From positions 8,866,001 through 8,930,000 of the forward strand of contig NC_057788.1 in assembly GCF_014905175.1 (NCBI RefSeq): a stretch of DNA of 64,000 nucleotides, in the 5' to 3' direction. A program made the position numbers and the translations under genes. Each line of letters begins with the position of its first letter. Positions within the stretch are counted from its first letter, which is position 1. This stretch comes from Aphidius gifuensis (Eukaryota > Arthropoda > Insecta > Hymenoptera > Braconidae). The notes under the pieces were generated by a model. That model did not search any database and was not told where the DNA came from. It saw only the letters and a program-made list of their open reading frames with translations. This document shows, one piece after another, positions 22,605 through 35,739 of the stretch.

Positions 22605-23603
22605 ATAATATATCCTAGTATACCTTTTTATAATTTAATATCAAAAACACATACAAAATACCTTACCAAGTCGATGATATTGTGAAGACATTGTAAAAAA
22701 ACATTATATTATTATTACTTGGAATCATAAAAATTCAAATGTTAATCATTTCAAATAACAAGGTCAAAAATTAATTATACTTATTCATAAATATTATTCA
22801 AAACATCATAAATATAATTAAAAAATTTTTTGTATGGAATAATCATTTTGACTGTTAATCGTACATATGTCATGCCAAATTTAATTATTTTTAATTTTTT
22901 TAAATGTGCCTGTTTAAGATTAAAAAGAAATTATAATTTTTAAACAATTATTAATGCAAATAAGAAGTATGAAATCACGACAGAAAATGTTACTTCAAGA
23001 AAGGCGCGGCCATCTTGGAAATTGAAAATTCACACTCGCTTACCTGAAAAATTACCGACTGTTTTTTTGTCGATAAGTAGAACTTTACTATGATTTTTTT
23101 TTTTTATGACCTCCATGACCTTGATATTAATTTCTCAGTTGGTAATGTCAACGTTTGTCTTTTCAACTAAAAAATAAATAAACAAATAACCTATATTTAT
23201 TATGCAAAATAAAAAATACAAATTGTGAATTTTTTTTTAAAAAATATAATCATTTTTTTGTCAGGATTCAGTGATAACAACAATAATTACAACAATTTCA
23301 AGTTAATAAATTTAAAAAGCCAAAAAAATTAAATGATCTGTGTTATGACTGTTTAAAATATTTATAATAGTGTATAAATTGACAGGTGTTATTTATTTGA
23401 ATGTTTAACAAAATTGACGTCGTGTCATATAAAAATGGTGGATTAACAAATAAAATTTATAGTTATTAAACAGTTTTTGAATGAAAATTTGGATTTTCGT
23501 TAATAAAAAAAAAGAGCAAAAATCAACAACATAATTTTATGTATTAAAAAGATCTCAGGGTTCTTAAAAACATTAACGAGAGCATTTTGAATATTCACTC
23601 ATA
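22605..23603. other. Intergenic region L2-L3 with two imported blocks
   Basis: After the L2 3' flank comes a block shared with the region upstream of L1 (about 22975-23095; GGCGCGGCCATCTTGGAA contains a CCATCTTG YY1-like site). A second block (23131-23460) is a near copy of the DNA just upstream of VPS13B. Confidence 0.7.
23131..23460 (+). repeat. Copy of the VPS13B upstream segment, ahead of L3
   Basis: It matches 36091-36430 in the same orientation over its length: TTTCTCAGTTGGTAATGTCA at the start, GATTCAGTGATAACAACAAT in the middle, and GACGTCGTGTCATATAAAAA followed by TGG(T/C)GGATTAACAAAT at the end. Shorter, more diverged versions precede L4 and L5. Confidence 0.85.
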
Positions 23604-25542
23604 ATGAGTGCAAAGAGGATATGTATTAAAAGAAACCAACAAATCTTTAATGTTGGTGACAAGGATCCAAAAGTTGTCATCAACTCACTGGACTACGACT
23701 CATTAGCAAAAATCATCATGTTGTTGCCAATACCAGAAAGATTAGACATGGAAGAAGGTATACAATAGTATTATCAAAATAAAGTTTCTTTTTTGTTAAT
23801 AAAATATTAATGTTTCTATTATTAATTATTAAATTTGATACACTTTTTATTGTAGTTTGTACCAAATGGAAAGAGGCATGTCAACTAGCTTGGTATGACA
23901 TTAAAGAATACAAATGTAAATCATCAATTGGACGTTGTTATGATAACCGTTTGTTGACACAATCATACCTCAAGGAAATATTATTAAGATGTGGTAATTA
24001 TCTGGATGAATTGTCTCTCTCAAATGTTTGCAATTCAAGTATCATGCCATTTGTTGGTGATCACTGTAAAAATTTAACAACCTTGGAATGTAAATTTAAT
24101 GATAAATCCTTAATTGATAATGCCGATGACTTTGTTCAAGTATTTACACACTTAGATAGATTAAAATGCATTAAAATAACGATAGATCACTACTGCTGGA
24201 ATGAGGTAATTAATCTTTCTGCAATAATCGATAGTCTTACAGAAGAAATTAATGAAATTCATTTATTTTCTAAATCTGAGTCAGATGGAAAACGAAGAGG
24301 TTCTATGGTAAGTTGTTATTAAATACCATTGTTGCAACCAGTTGTTTATATGACTAGTGACAAACAATACTATTTATCAAATAAATCTAAATTATTTAAA
24401 TAAATTTTTATTATTTTCAGAGTTTTAAAAAATTTAAAAATCTTGAAAAATTAACATTACATGGCTTCTGGTTAGAAAACATTCAAGAAATAGCAGAAAA
24501 AACAACACTTGTTCATCTTGACATTCAATTCTTTGATATACTCACAGAGCTTTTTTTATTTAATGAACTCGTTAATTTGGAGTACATCGACTTAACGATG
24601 GGTGCAGAGTTTGATGAAGTGGATAATTTCTCTACAAAAATACTCAATACTATTTTTTGTACATGCAAAAATCTAAAACATCTTGATATTCCACGTGGTT
24701 CTTATGATGTAGCTAAAATACCTCTTGAAAAATGGATAAATTTTCAAAATTTACAACATCTTGGTATGTGTTGTGACATAATGCCGGACTTGGCAAATAC
24801 AATTGTTAAATATTGCAAGAGCTTGAAATATTTGAGGATACATTATCCTCATGAACTTATAGATAAAACTGCTTTTGAAAAGTTAACAGAGTTGGAAAAT
24901 CTTGAATGTTTAATATTGAATGGTCTTCATATAGTTCATGAAGAATCAATAACTGCAATTTCAAAAAATTGTAAAAAACTTAAGCATTTAGAAATTCCTT
25001 ATTGTTTTCAATTATTTTCTTCTCCAAATGTTCTTGATGAATTATCAAAATTACAATATCTTGAACATCTATCTTTGTGTGCGGCGTTCGAATTTGAAGA
25101 TAGTACAATTATTGCTATTGCTAATAATTGTAAGAACTTAAAAAGTTTAGATATCCAAGATTACCCAGCTCTTACTGAGGCAGCTCTCGTTGCTTTAACA
25201 AATTTAAAAAATTTAGAAAAACTTAATGTGGGCTCTCTTGATATAATTACAGACAGCTTCCTTATTAAATTGAGAGGATTGAAAAAATTGCATTGTAATT
25301 TATGCATGAACATTACTGATGCTGGTGTTATTCAATTTATAAAAAATAATCCAGATCTTGAAAAGATCAGTGTCGGGGGTATAGATAATATTACAATTGA
25401 CTTGATTATTGGTGCTGATCAGGCAACTAAAAATCGTACAAATGGTATCATTTTACACATACGAGTATTTGGCGAGTCATTATTACAAGCTTCTAAGACA
25501 ATAATCACATCTCAATGGTTGGTTGTTGAAGAGATGATTTAA
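23604..25542 (+). CDS. F-box/LRR protein, array member L3
   Basis: Exons 23604-23757, 23856-24307 and 24421-25542 join in frame (154+452+1122 nt) to 575 aa, the shortest member. It starts MSAKRICIKRNQQIFNVGDK, then the standard F-box. The mid-LRR linker found in L2, L4, L5 and L6 (IDDEPLS and similar, just before PSVLDELS) is contracted here to LFSSPNVLDELSKL, which accounts for most of the length difference. The end is QASKTIITSQWLVVEEMI. Its 3' flank is close to those of L4 and L5, but exon 3 begins SFKKFKNL as in L1, not SLQRFRNL as in L2, L4 and L5. This mosaic pattern suggests recombination or gene conversion in the array. Confidence 0.85.
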
Positions 25543-26425
25543 TTATAGTTATCATATACTTTTTCTTCTAATTCACGCGGAATATTCTTTCATAATTTAT
25601 TTCTAAAAAAACATACAAAATAACATTGTAAAGACATTGGCAAAGAACATTTTTATCATAACTATTTAATATTGGAATTATAAAAATTTTAATGTCAATG
25701 TTAATATATTTTTGTAAAGCCAAGTTTTAAAATAAATATACTTTTTTATCAAATAAATATATTTTTTTTTGAATCGGACAATTATTTTTACCTTTCTTTT
25801 TATAAATTTTCTATTCTTTTAATAAATAGTAATTCACCAAAATAAATTGATTAATTATTCATCTAAACAAATATTTATCCAGCTAAAAATAAGTAAGTAA
25901 TAAATAATAATTTCTAAAGATTTGTCAAAAATAAAAAGCAATATTTTACATACAAAATAATAAATATTTTCATTTGATTTATTAACCATTGTGTGTCTTA
26001 GTTCAAAATGAAGAAAATAAATACAAAAAGATCAATTATCAGTAAAAGTATTTGATGTATTGATGCGATGATTGATTGCAATTGATTAATTTCTCAGTTG
26101 GTAATGTCAACGTTTGTCTTCTCAACAAAAAAAAAAAAATAAACAAACAAATAAATAACCTATATATCATGAAATAAACATATTTATATTACATGTAAAA
26201 TATATATTTATATGCCAAATAAAAAATACAAATTGAAAATTTTTAAAATAATATAATCATCTCTTTGTTGTAAAATTTCTCAGGATTCAGTGATAACAAC
26301 AATAATTACAATATTTTGAAGTGAATTAAAAAAAAATCAAAACAACAACATATTTTTGTGTATTCAAAAGATCTCAGGTTTTCGACGACGTTATTAGCAT
26401 TCTTATTTTTTAGTATTTACTCATA
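25543..26425. other. Intergenic region L3-L4
   Basis: It contains the array-type 3' flank and, at about 26090-26330, a shortened version of the VPS13B-like upstream block (TTCTCAGTTGGTAATGTCAA, GATTCAGTGATAACAACAAT). No gene. Confidence 0.6.
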
Positions 26426-28387
26426 ATGAGTGCAAAGAGGATATGTATTAAAAAAAAACAACAAACCTTAGATGTTGGTGACAAGGATAAAAAAGTTGTC
26501 ATTAATTCACTGGACTATGACTCATTAGCAAAAATTATCATGTGGTTGCCAATACCAGAAAGGATAGACATGGAAGAAGGTAAATATATTATTATTTAAA
26601 TAAATTTTTTTTTTTTGTTAATAAAATATCAATGTTTGTATTATTAATTTTTGAATTTGATATTTTTCATTGTAGTTTGTACCAAATGGAAAGAGGCATC
26701 CCAACTTGCTTGGTATGACATTAAAAAATACAAATGTGAATCATCAATTGGACGCTGTTATGATAACCGTTTGTTGACACAATCATACCTTGAGGAAATA
26801 TTATTAAGATGTGGTAATTATCTAAAAGAATTGTCTCTCTCAGATGTTTGTGATTCAAGTATTATGCCATTTGTTAGTGATCACTGTAAAAATTTAACAA
26901 CCTTGGAATGTAAATTTGATTACAATTTCTTAATTGATAATGCTGATCATTTTGTCCAAGCATTTACACAGTTGGATAAATTAGCATGCATTAAAATAAC
27001 GGTGGGTCACAACAGCTACTTGGAGAACACAATTAATCTCTCTGCAATAAGTAATAGCCTTCCCGAAGAAATTAAGGAAATTCATTTATTTTCTAAACCT
27101 CGGTATAATCGAAAACTACATATTTTCATGGTAAGTTGGTATTAACTTGTTATTTATGTATCACCAGTGACAAAGATTACTATTATTTAAATACAAATTA
27201 TTCAAATAAATTTGATCTATTAATTCCAGAGTCTCCAAAGATTCAGAAATCTTCAAAAATTAACATCAGTTGGCCTTTGTTTAGACAACATAAACCTTCA
27301 AGAAATAGCAGACATAACAACACTTGTTCATCTTGACATTAGACTCTATAATATACACACAAACCTTTTTCTATTTAATAAACTCGTTAACTTGGAGTAT
27401 ATCGACTTAACAATGGGTATTGAGTGTGATGTCACCAACTTTTCTACAAAAGTACTTGAAACTATTTTTTGTACATGCAAAAATTTAAAACATCTTAATA
27501 TTCCAGCTGCTTCTTACAATATAGCTGAAATTCCTCGGAAAAAATGGATAAACTTTCGAAACTTGGAATATCTTAGTATTTGTTGTGACATAATGCCAGA
27601 CTTAGCAAATACAATTGTTGAATACTGCAAGAACTTGAAACATTTGAAACATAATCCTAGGTACACAGCTATAAATAATACCGCATTAAAAAAGCTAACA
27701 GAATTGAAAAATCTTGAAAGTTTAATACTAACCAAAACTAATGAGCTTCATGAGGAATCAATAACTGCAATTTCAAACAATTGTAAAAAACTTAAACGTT
27801 TAGAAATTCCTGATAGCACTATAAAACCAGCTATTGATGATGAACCACTGTCTTTTCCATCTGTTCTTGATGATTTATCGAAATTACAATATCTTGAACA
27901 TCTCAACTTGCGTTCTACAGAAAATCTTGAAGATAGTACAATCATTGCTATTGCTAATAATTGTAAAAACCTGAAAAGTTTAAATATCGAAAATTGCAGA
28001 AGTCTTACTGAAACAGCTCTCGATGCTTTAACAAACTTGAAAAATTTACAAAAACTTAATGTAGGCTGTCTTAATATAATAACAGACAGCTTCCTTATGA
28101 AATTGAAAGGAATAAAAGAATTGTATTGTGATGATTGCCAGAAACTTACTGATGCTGGTATTATTCAATTTATAGAAAATAATCCAGATCTTGAAAGGAT
28201 CAATATCTGGATTTTAAATAATATTACAATTAATATGATTATTGGTGCTGATCAGGCAACTAAAAATCGTACAAATGGTATCATTTTACACATAATGGAT
28301 TGTAATTTGTTATTAAGCGAAGCTTCTATGTCAATAATCACATCTCAATGGTTGGTTGTTGAAGAGACCACATACTCTTGTTTCTAA
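26426..28387 (+). CDS. F-box/LRR protein, array member L4
   Basis: Exons 26426-26579, 26676-27130 and 27230-28387 join in frame (154+455+1158 nt) to 588 aa. It forms a very recent pair with L5: long stretches of exon 3 are identical, including the signature HNPRYTAINNTALKKLTELK and the cap ending SQWLVVEETTYS. In the F-box the usual IIMLLPIPER is IIMWLPIPER, and the retained-intron reading after exon 2 is VSWY, not VSCY. Relative to L5, one residue is missing in the HLKHNPRY repeat. The frame is intact. Confidence 0.85.
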
Positions 28388-29295
28388 TTTACGCGTAATA
28401 TTCTTTCATAATTTATTCTTAAAAACACATACAAAATGACATTGTGAGGACATTGTAAAAAAACATTTTATTATAACTTATTTTCGATATACTTGGAATC
28501 ATATAAATTTTAATGTCAATGTGAATATTTTTGTAAAGCAAAGTTTAAAAATAAATATACTTTTTTATCAAATAAATATATTTTTTTGAATCGGACAATT
28601 ATTTTTATCTTTCTTTTTATAAATTTTCTATTCTTTTGATAAATAATTATTCACAAAAATAAATTGATTAATTATTCATCTAAACAAATATTTATCCAGC
28701 CAAAAATATTTCTAAAGATTTGTCAAAAATAAAAAGCAAATATTTTACATAAAAAATAATAAATATTTTCATTTGATTTATTAACCATTGTGTGTCTTAG
28801 TTCAAAATGAAAAAAATAAATACAAGAAGATCAATTATCAGTAAAAGTGTTTGTTGTCAATTGTCAATTGTCATTGATGATTGATTACAAATACAATCGA
28901 TTGAATCATCTAGGGGCATTTCAAACCTTGATCATGGAGGTCTAGACCTGCTTGACCTTGATATTAATTTCTCAGTTGGTCATGTCAACGTTTGTCTTAT
29001 CAACAAAAAAATTAATAAACAAATAAATAAATAACCTATATATTATCACCGTTTTTATGGTTTTTATTATGCAAAATAAAAAATACAAATTGTGAATTTT
29101 TTAAAAATACTATAATCATCTCTTTGTTGTAAACTTTGTCAGGATTCAGTGATAACAACAATAATCCCAACATTTTTAAGTGAATAAAAAAAAAAAAGCA
29201 AAACAACAACATATTTTTGTGTATTAAAATATCTCAGGTTTTTGACGACGTTATTAGCATTTTTATTTTTTAGTATTTACGCATTGTTACGCATA
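28388..29295. other. Intergenic region L4-L5
   Basis: It is nearly a copy of the L3-L4 spacer: array-type 3' flank, then at about 28968-29190 the shortened VPS13B-like block (CTCAGTTGGTCATGTCAACG, GGATTCAGTGATAACAACAA). The unit of duplication here is therefore gene plus upstream block. Confidence 0.65.
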
Positions 29296-31298
29296 ATGAG
29301 TGCTAAGTGGATATGTATTGAAAAAAAACAACAAACCTTAGATGTTGGTGACAAGGATAAAAAAGTTGTCATTAATTCACTGGACTATGACTCATTAGCA
29401 AAAATTATCATGTTGTTGCCAATACCAGAAAGGATAGACATGGAAGAAGGTGAATATATTATTATCAAAATAAAGTTTCTTTTTTTTAAATAAAATATTA
29501 ATGTTTGTATTATTAATTTTTAAATTTGATATACGTTTTATTCTAGTTTGTACCAAATGGAAAGAGGCATGTCAACTAGCTTGGTACGACATTAAAAAAT
29601 ACAAATGTGAATCATCAATTGGACGTTGTTATGATAATCGTTTGTTGACACAATCATACCTCGAAAAAATATTAACAAGATGTGGTAATTATCTAATGGA
29701 ATTGTCTCTCTCAGATGTTTGCAATTCAAGTATCATGCCATTTGTTGGTGATCACTGTAAAAATTTAACAACCTTGGAATGTAAATTTGATGATAAATTT
29801 CTAATTGATAATGTTGATGACTTTGTCCAAGCATTTACACAGTTGGATAAATTAAAATGCATAAAAATAACAATGTATTATACTAATAATAAAATAATAA
29901 TGAATAACAACTACTCAAGTAAGGAAATCAATCTGTCTGCAATAAGTAATAGCCTTCCCGAAGGAATTAATGAAATTCATTTATTTTCTAAACCTCTGTA
30001 TAACCGAAAACTAAATATTTCCATGGTAAGTTGTTATTAAATATTAACTTGTTAATTATGTATCACCAGTGACAAACATTACTATCAATTAAATACAAAT
30101 TATTTAAATAAATTTGATCTATTATTTCCAGAGTCTCCAAAGATTTAGAAATCTTAAAAAATTAACATCAGTTGGTCTCTGTTTAGACAAAATAAACTTT
30201 CAAGAAATAGCAGACATAACAACACTTGTTCATCTTGACATTGGACTCTTTAGTATACACACAAACCTTTTTCTATTTAATAAACTTGTTAACTTGGAGT
30301 ATATCGACTTAACAATGGGTATTGAGTGTGATGTAGCCAACTTTTCTACAGAAGTACTTGAAACTATTTTTAGTACATGCAAAAATCTAAAACATCTTGA
30401 TATTCCACCTGGTTCTTATGATGTAGCTGAAATTCCTCTTAAAAAATGGATTAACTTTCAAAACTTGGAATATCTTGGTATTACTTGTAATATAATGCCT
30501 GACTTGGCAAATACAATTGTTGATTCCTGCAAGAACTTGAAACATTTGAGGATGCATAATCCTAGATACACAGCTATAAATAATACCGCTTTAAAAAAGC
30601 TAACAGAGTTGAAAAATCTTGAAAGTTTAATATTGCTTCTTGACATTATGCTCAGTGAAGAATCAATAATTGCAATATCAAACAATTGTAAAAAACTTAA
30701 ACGTTTAGAAATTCCTGATTGCACTATAAAACCAGCTATTGATGATGAACCACTGTCTTTTCCATCTGTTCTTGATGAGTTATCGAAATTACAATATCTT
30801 GAACATCTCAACTTGCATTCTCTAGATAATCTTGAAGATAGTACAATCATTGCTATTGCTAATAATTGTAAAAACCTGAAAAGTTTAAATATCGAAAATT
30901 GCAAAAGTCTTACTGAAACAGCTCTCGATGCTTTAATAAACTTGAAAAATTTACAAAAACTTAATGTAGGCTCTCTTAATAATATAATTACAGACAGCTT
31001 CCTTATGAAATTAAAAGGAATCAAAGAATTGAATTGTGATGAATGCCAGAGACTTACTGATGCTGGTATTATTCAATTTATAGAAAATAATCCAGATCTT
31101 GAAAGGATAAGTATCTGGATTGTGGATAATATTACAATTAATATGATTATTGGTGCTGATCAGGCAACTAAAAATCGTACAAATGGTATCATTTTACACA
31201 TAATGGATTGTAATTTGTTTTTAAGAGAAGCTGCTATGTCAATAATCACATCTCAATGGTTGGTTCTTGAAGAGACCACATACTCTTATTACGCGTAA
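29296..31298 (+). CDS. F-box/LRR protein, array member L5
   Basis: Exons 29296-29449, 29547-30025 and 30132-31298 join in frame (154+479+1167 nt) to 599 aa, the longest member. The start MSAKWICIEKKQQ is chosen by homology; the open frame runs further 5' but has no ATG there. Exon 2 has an insertion of about eight codons (NNKIIMNNNY) in the first LRR block that no other member has. It lies in a loop-like position and probably arose from local AAT-repeat slippage. Exon 3 is almost the same as in L4. Confidence 0.85.
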
Positions 31299-32033
31299 TA
31301 TTCTTTCATAATTTATTCTTAAAAACACATACAAAATGACATTGTGAATACATTGGCAAAGAACATATTTTTATTATAACTTGTTTTCAATGTATTACTA
31401 TTGGAATCATAAAAATTTTAATGTCAATGTTAATATATTTTTGTAGAGCAAAGTTCAAAAATAAATATACTTTTTCATCAAATAAATATATTTTTTTGAA
31501 TTGGACAATTATTTTTATCTTTCTTTTTATAAATTTTCTATCCTTTTAACAATTAATCATTTACAAAAATAAATTGATTAGTTATACATCTAAACAAATA
31601 TTCATCCAGCCAAAAATATTTCTAAAGATTTGTTAAAAATAAAAAGCAAATATTGTACATACAAAATAATAAATATTGATCCTTTGTTGATGATTAATTT
31701 AGTGTTGATACTCTCACACACATATCAACGTATCTATTAACGTGATCGAAGCTAGACGTCTACGTTACCAGCATGGTTTTGATAACGGTATTTTCATTAA
31801 TAAAAGTCTCAAATTGTAAATAAAAAATTTTGAATGTTATAAATATTAACAAACAAATAAATTATGCTGTCATTTATTGTCAGCTATCAAAAGTGTATCA
31901 TCAAACTACATCAAATAACTAAAAATTGCACGAAGAACCGACCAACCACTGAAAGTAAGCTATTGTTATTGTTTATTTTTACTACATATTAATCAATATT
32001 ATTTAAACACTAAATAAATATAGGTATATTCAG
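31299..32033. other. Intergenic region L5 to Ku80 relic
   Basis: Array-type 3' flank to about 31675, then unrelated AT-rich DNA. No gene is recognised. Confidence 0.4.
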
Positions 32034-32440
32034 GAAACTATTACTTTTTTGCTGATGTTGGAAAAGTTTATATTGATGCTGCTAAAGAAATTATGATATT
32101 AATTTGACAAAAAAAGGTTTGTTGTTTTTTATTTTATTCTCTGTCAATAAATAACAACACAAAGACATTAGTCATTATAATATTTTTATAAATAAATTTG
32201 TAACAGCAAATGGTTATTTCATGTTGATTTATATTTTTAAATTTTCTTAAGACCCAATAATGAAGTTGGCATCATTCTAAAGGGTTCTCATGCTGCCCAG
32301 AATAATTTTAATAACATTGAAGAGTTCCAACCAGTTCAAGCAGTATCAATTGATACAATAAAACCTAAAAATTGTTACAACAAAAATTGGATTAAGGCAC
32401 TTCATACTGCTGTTGAAGTTGCAAAGAGTGAATGTTTAGG
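32034..32440 (+). pseudogene. Ku80 (XRCC5) N-terminal fragment
   Basis: Two exon-like blocks match the start of the Ku80 von Willebrand A-like domain. Block 1 (32034-32116) is preceded by an acceptor-like cag, reads FFADVGKVYIDAAKEIMILI, has an in-frame TGA, and ends at AAG/gtttgt. Block 2 (32252-32440) reads NNEVGIILKGS, NNFNNIEEFQPVQ and NKNWIKALHTAVEVAKSEC, then a gtaaat donor-like site. In Ku80 the motifs D-V-G-K, EVGI(I/V)L and the IEALH-type helix come in this order. The stop and the missing remainder mark it as a broken duplicate with intron kept. A phrase like its end (NKKWIKALK) recurs near 33510-33535. Confidence 0.7.
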
Positions 32441-33836
32441 GTAAATATCAAACAACAATCAATAAAATATTAAAAAATCAAAGTTTACAATCTCACAAAG
32501 CACCAAAACATGTACTGCACCTGAAGCTGGATATGGAGTACAGAGATTCAAGGTTTTTTCAACTTATAAATAAAATTAATGACCTAAAAAAAAACAGGTT
32601 GTATTAAAATGATAATGTAAATTTTTAATTTCATTTTTCAGATGATGTTAAGTTGATTAATCCAGTTGATGAGCACAAAAGACTCGAGGCAAGTGTTACT
32701 GCATTTTAAAAAAATTAAAAGAAATAATTATTTTAATGATGAATAATTGTTACTTAAACAACTTCATTTTTTTAAATACTTTTTATTATGAAAATTTGGA
32801 AACTTTGAGCCGGCAAACCACAGCAAACCAGCCAATCTCAGATCGGTTATTTTTTAACAATTTGGTCCTGATGATTGGCCCTCGTCAGCCATAATTCAAT
32901 TGCGCGGCAATTGCAAAATAATATTAAATATTTACTTATTTATTTATAAATAATAAATAAATGGTTTTATTTTTTTATAAATTTTTTTTTATTTTCGAAT
33001 TTTATTTAAATCAATAAATTTTTTAATGAAATTATTTTTCAGTTTATCAAAATAAATTACTGATATAATTATATAATTAAAAAAAAAATAAATAATAAAT
33101 ATGTGTTTGGTGTCTGTTGTGAAAAAAAAAGAAAATAAATTGCAAAATAAATTATTAATCAACGAGTTTAATCGCAACCCAAACATTGTGACAATTATGA
33201 TTCATCAATATTTAAAAGTAATCTATTCTTTTTTAATAATAATAATAGTATACAAGTGTGATGATTATTTTTCAATATATAACAATTATTATTTTGGTCT
33301 TAACTCTGACACAATAACGATGATTCTAAATATCAATGATTTTTTTTTATTTGTTTAAATATGTAAGTAGATGCTTCAGATTGAGTTTTATTTTACTGAA
33401 AATATAATTAATAATTGTCATGGATATTATCATGTTGTCTATCGTCCAATCTGGGCATCTGGCTGAAAAAAAAAAAAACCTCAGAGTCAAATCATCACCT
33501 CGTTAACAAAAAATGGATCAAGGCACTAAAAATGATTTTTTAAACCTGTAACGACATATGCACGATTGGGGATAAAATTAATTGTTCCATACAAAAAATT
33601 ATATGAGAAAGTATATTTATTTTTAAACTTTGTTTTACAAAAACATTGACATTGACATTTGAATTTTTATGATTTCAAGTAATAATAATAATAATGTTCT
33701 TTTATAATGTCTTCACCATGTCATTGACTTTGTAACTTATTATTTTGTATTTTTGTACGTGTTTTTAAGAAGAAATTATGGAAGAATATTACACGTAAAT
33801 CAAAAAGAAAAGTATATGATAACTATAAAATTAAAT
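32441..33836. other. Non-coding stretch with possible further debris
   Basis: A short exon-like piece at about 32642-32700 (DDVKLINPVDEHKRLEASV, after a tttttcag acceptor) looks coding but is unassigned. The open frame at 33101-33358 is low-complexity and unsupported. From about 33640 the DNA matches array-type 3' flank in reverse, belonging to L6. Confidence 0.35.
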
Positions 33837-35739
33837 TTATTCAACAACCAACCATTGAGATTTAATTATTGGCTTAGCTTCGAATATAAAAAAACTATCC
33901 ATTATTATGTGTAAAATGATACCATTTGTACGATTTTTAGTTGCCTGGTCAGCAGCAATAACTATATCAACTGTAATATTATTTATATATCTGACACTAA
34001 TCTTTTCAAGATCTGGATTATTTTTTATAAATTGAATAATACCAGCATCAGTAAAATTCTGGCAATCATCACAATACAATTCTTTTATTCCTTTCAATTT
34101 AATAAGGAAGCTGTCTGTAACTATATCAAGACATTCTACATTAAGTTTTTGTAAATTTTTTAAATTTGTTAAAGCCACGAGAGCTGCCTCAGTAAGATCT
34201 GTGCAAGCTGTGATATCTAAACTTTTTAGGTTTTTACAATTATTAGCAATAGCAATAATTGTACTATCTGCAAGATTTTTTGCATCACGCAAGTTTAGAT
34301 GTTCAAGATATTGTAATTTTGATAATTCATCAAGAACAGATGGAGAAGACAGTGGGACATCGTCAATAGCTGGTTTTATAGTGCAACTAGGAATTTCTAA
34401 ACGTTGAAGTTTTTTACAATTGTTTGAAATTGCGATTATTGAATCCTCATGGAGATCAATCGGACCATCCAATATTAAACATTCCAGATTTTCCAACTCT
34501 GTCAACTTTTTAAAAGCATACGTATCATTCCCATAGTAATTAGGTATTCTCAAATGTTTTAAATTCTTGCAATATTTAACAATTGTATTTGCTAAGTCAG
34601 GCATTATGTCACAAGAAATTCCAAGATGTTGTAAATTTTGAAAGTTTATCCATTTTCTAAGAGGAATGTCAGCTATATCATAAGACCCTGATGTCATATC
34701 AAGATGTTTTAGATTTTTGCATGTACTAAAAATAGTATTGAGTACTTCTGTGGAGAGGATTTGCGGTTTATACTTAGAAATACCCATCGTTAAGTTGATA
34801 TATTCTAAATTAACGAGTTTATTAAATAGAGAAAGGTTTTCGTATGTATCATATATTTCAATGTTGAGATAAACAAGTGTTGTTATGTCTGCTATTTCAT
34901 TAAGAATTATGTTGTCTAGACAGAGCCCAACTGATGTTAATTTTTGAAGATTTCTGAATCTTTGAACACACTGAAAAAAATAGGGATTTATTAAAATAAT
35001 TTGTATTTAATTGATTGTATTGTTTGTCACTGGTGATACATAAACAACTAGTCAATATTTAATAACAACTTACCATAGAAATATTTCGTTTTACTTCCCA
35101 CCAAGGTTCAGAAAATAAATGAATTTCATTGATTTTTTCTGGAAGGCTATCAATTATTGCAGAGAGATTAATTGTCTTATTCAAGTAGTTGTGATTCATC
35201 GTTATTTTGATGCATTTTAATTTATCCAATTGTGTAAATGCTTGAACAAAGTCATCAGCATTATCAATAAAGGAATTATCATTAAATTTACATTCCAAGG
35301 TTGTTAAATTTTTACAGTGAGCACCAATAAATGGCATGATACTTGAATTACAAATATCTGAGAGAGATAATTCATTTAAATAATTACCACATCTTAATAA
35401 TATTTTTTCAAGGTATGATTGTGTCAACAAACGGTTATCATAACAACGTCCAATTGATGATTGACATTTGTATTCTTTAATGTCATACCAAGCTAGTTGA
35501 CATGCCTCTTTCCACTTGGTACAAACTACAATAAAACATATTTAATTCACAAAAAAGAAAACTTTATTTTGATAATAATATTTACCTTTTTCCATGTCTA
35601 TCCTTTCTGGTATTGGCAACAACATGATGATTTTTGCTAACGAGTCGTAATCCAGTGAATTGATGACAACATTTTGATCCTTGTCACCATCATCAGAGGT
35701 TTGTTGGTCTTCCTCAACACATATTTTTCCTACACTCAT
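33837..35739 (-). CDS. F-box/LRR protein, array member L6 (inverted)
   Basis: Minus-strand exons 35739-35586, 35525-35074 and 34970-33837 join in frame (154+452+1134 nt) to 579 aa. The N-terminus MSVGKICVEEDQQTSDDGDK most resembles L2. Exon 3 opens CVQRFRNL where L2, L4 and L5 have SLQRFRNL; the acceptor is tttcag/TGT. The cap reads AADQATKNRTNGIILHII and ends SQWLVVE, without the extra C-terminal residues of L4/L5. It is the only member transcribed toward the array and stands divergent to VPS13B, 780 bp away. Its own upstream DNA (35740-35990) is like that of L1 (CTGTGACCCACGTGTTTTTA on its strand). Confidence 0.85.

Noticed and set aside
29242..29295. Hydrophobic N-terminal extension of L5 that looks like a signal peptide
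   Set aside because: The extension has no ATG (it opens with TTG), and the other array members start at the homologous downstream ATG.
33101..33358. Plus-strand 85-codon frame
   Set aside because: Ile/Asn/Phe-rich, typical of AT-rich DNA; no splice context or homology.
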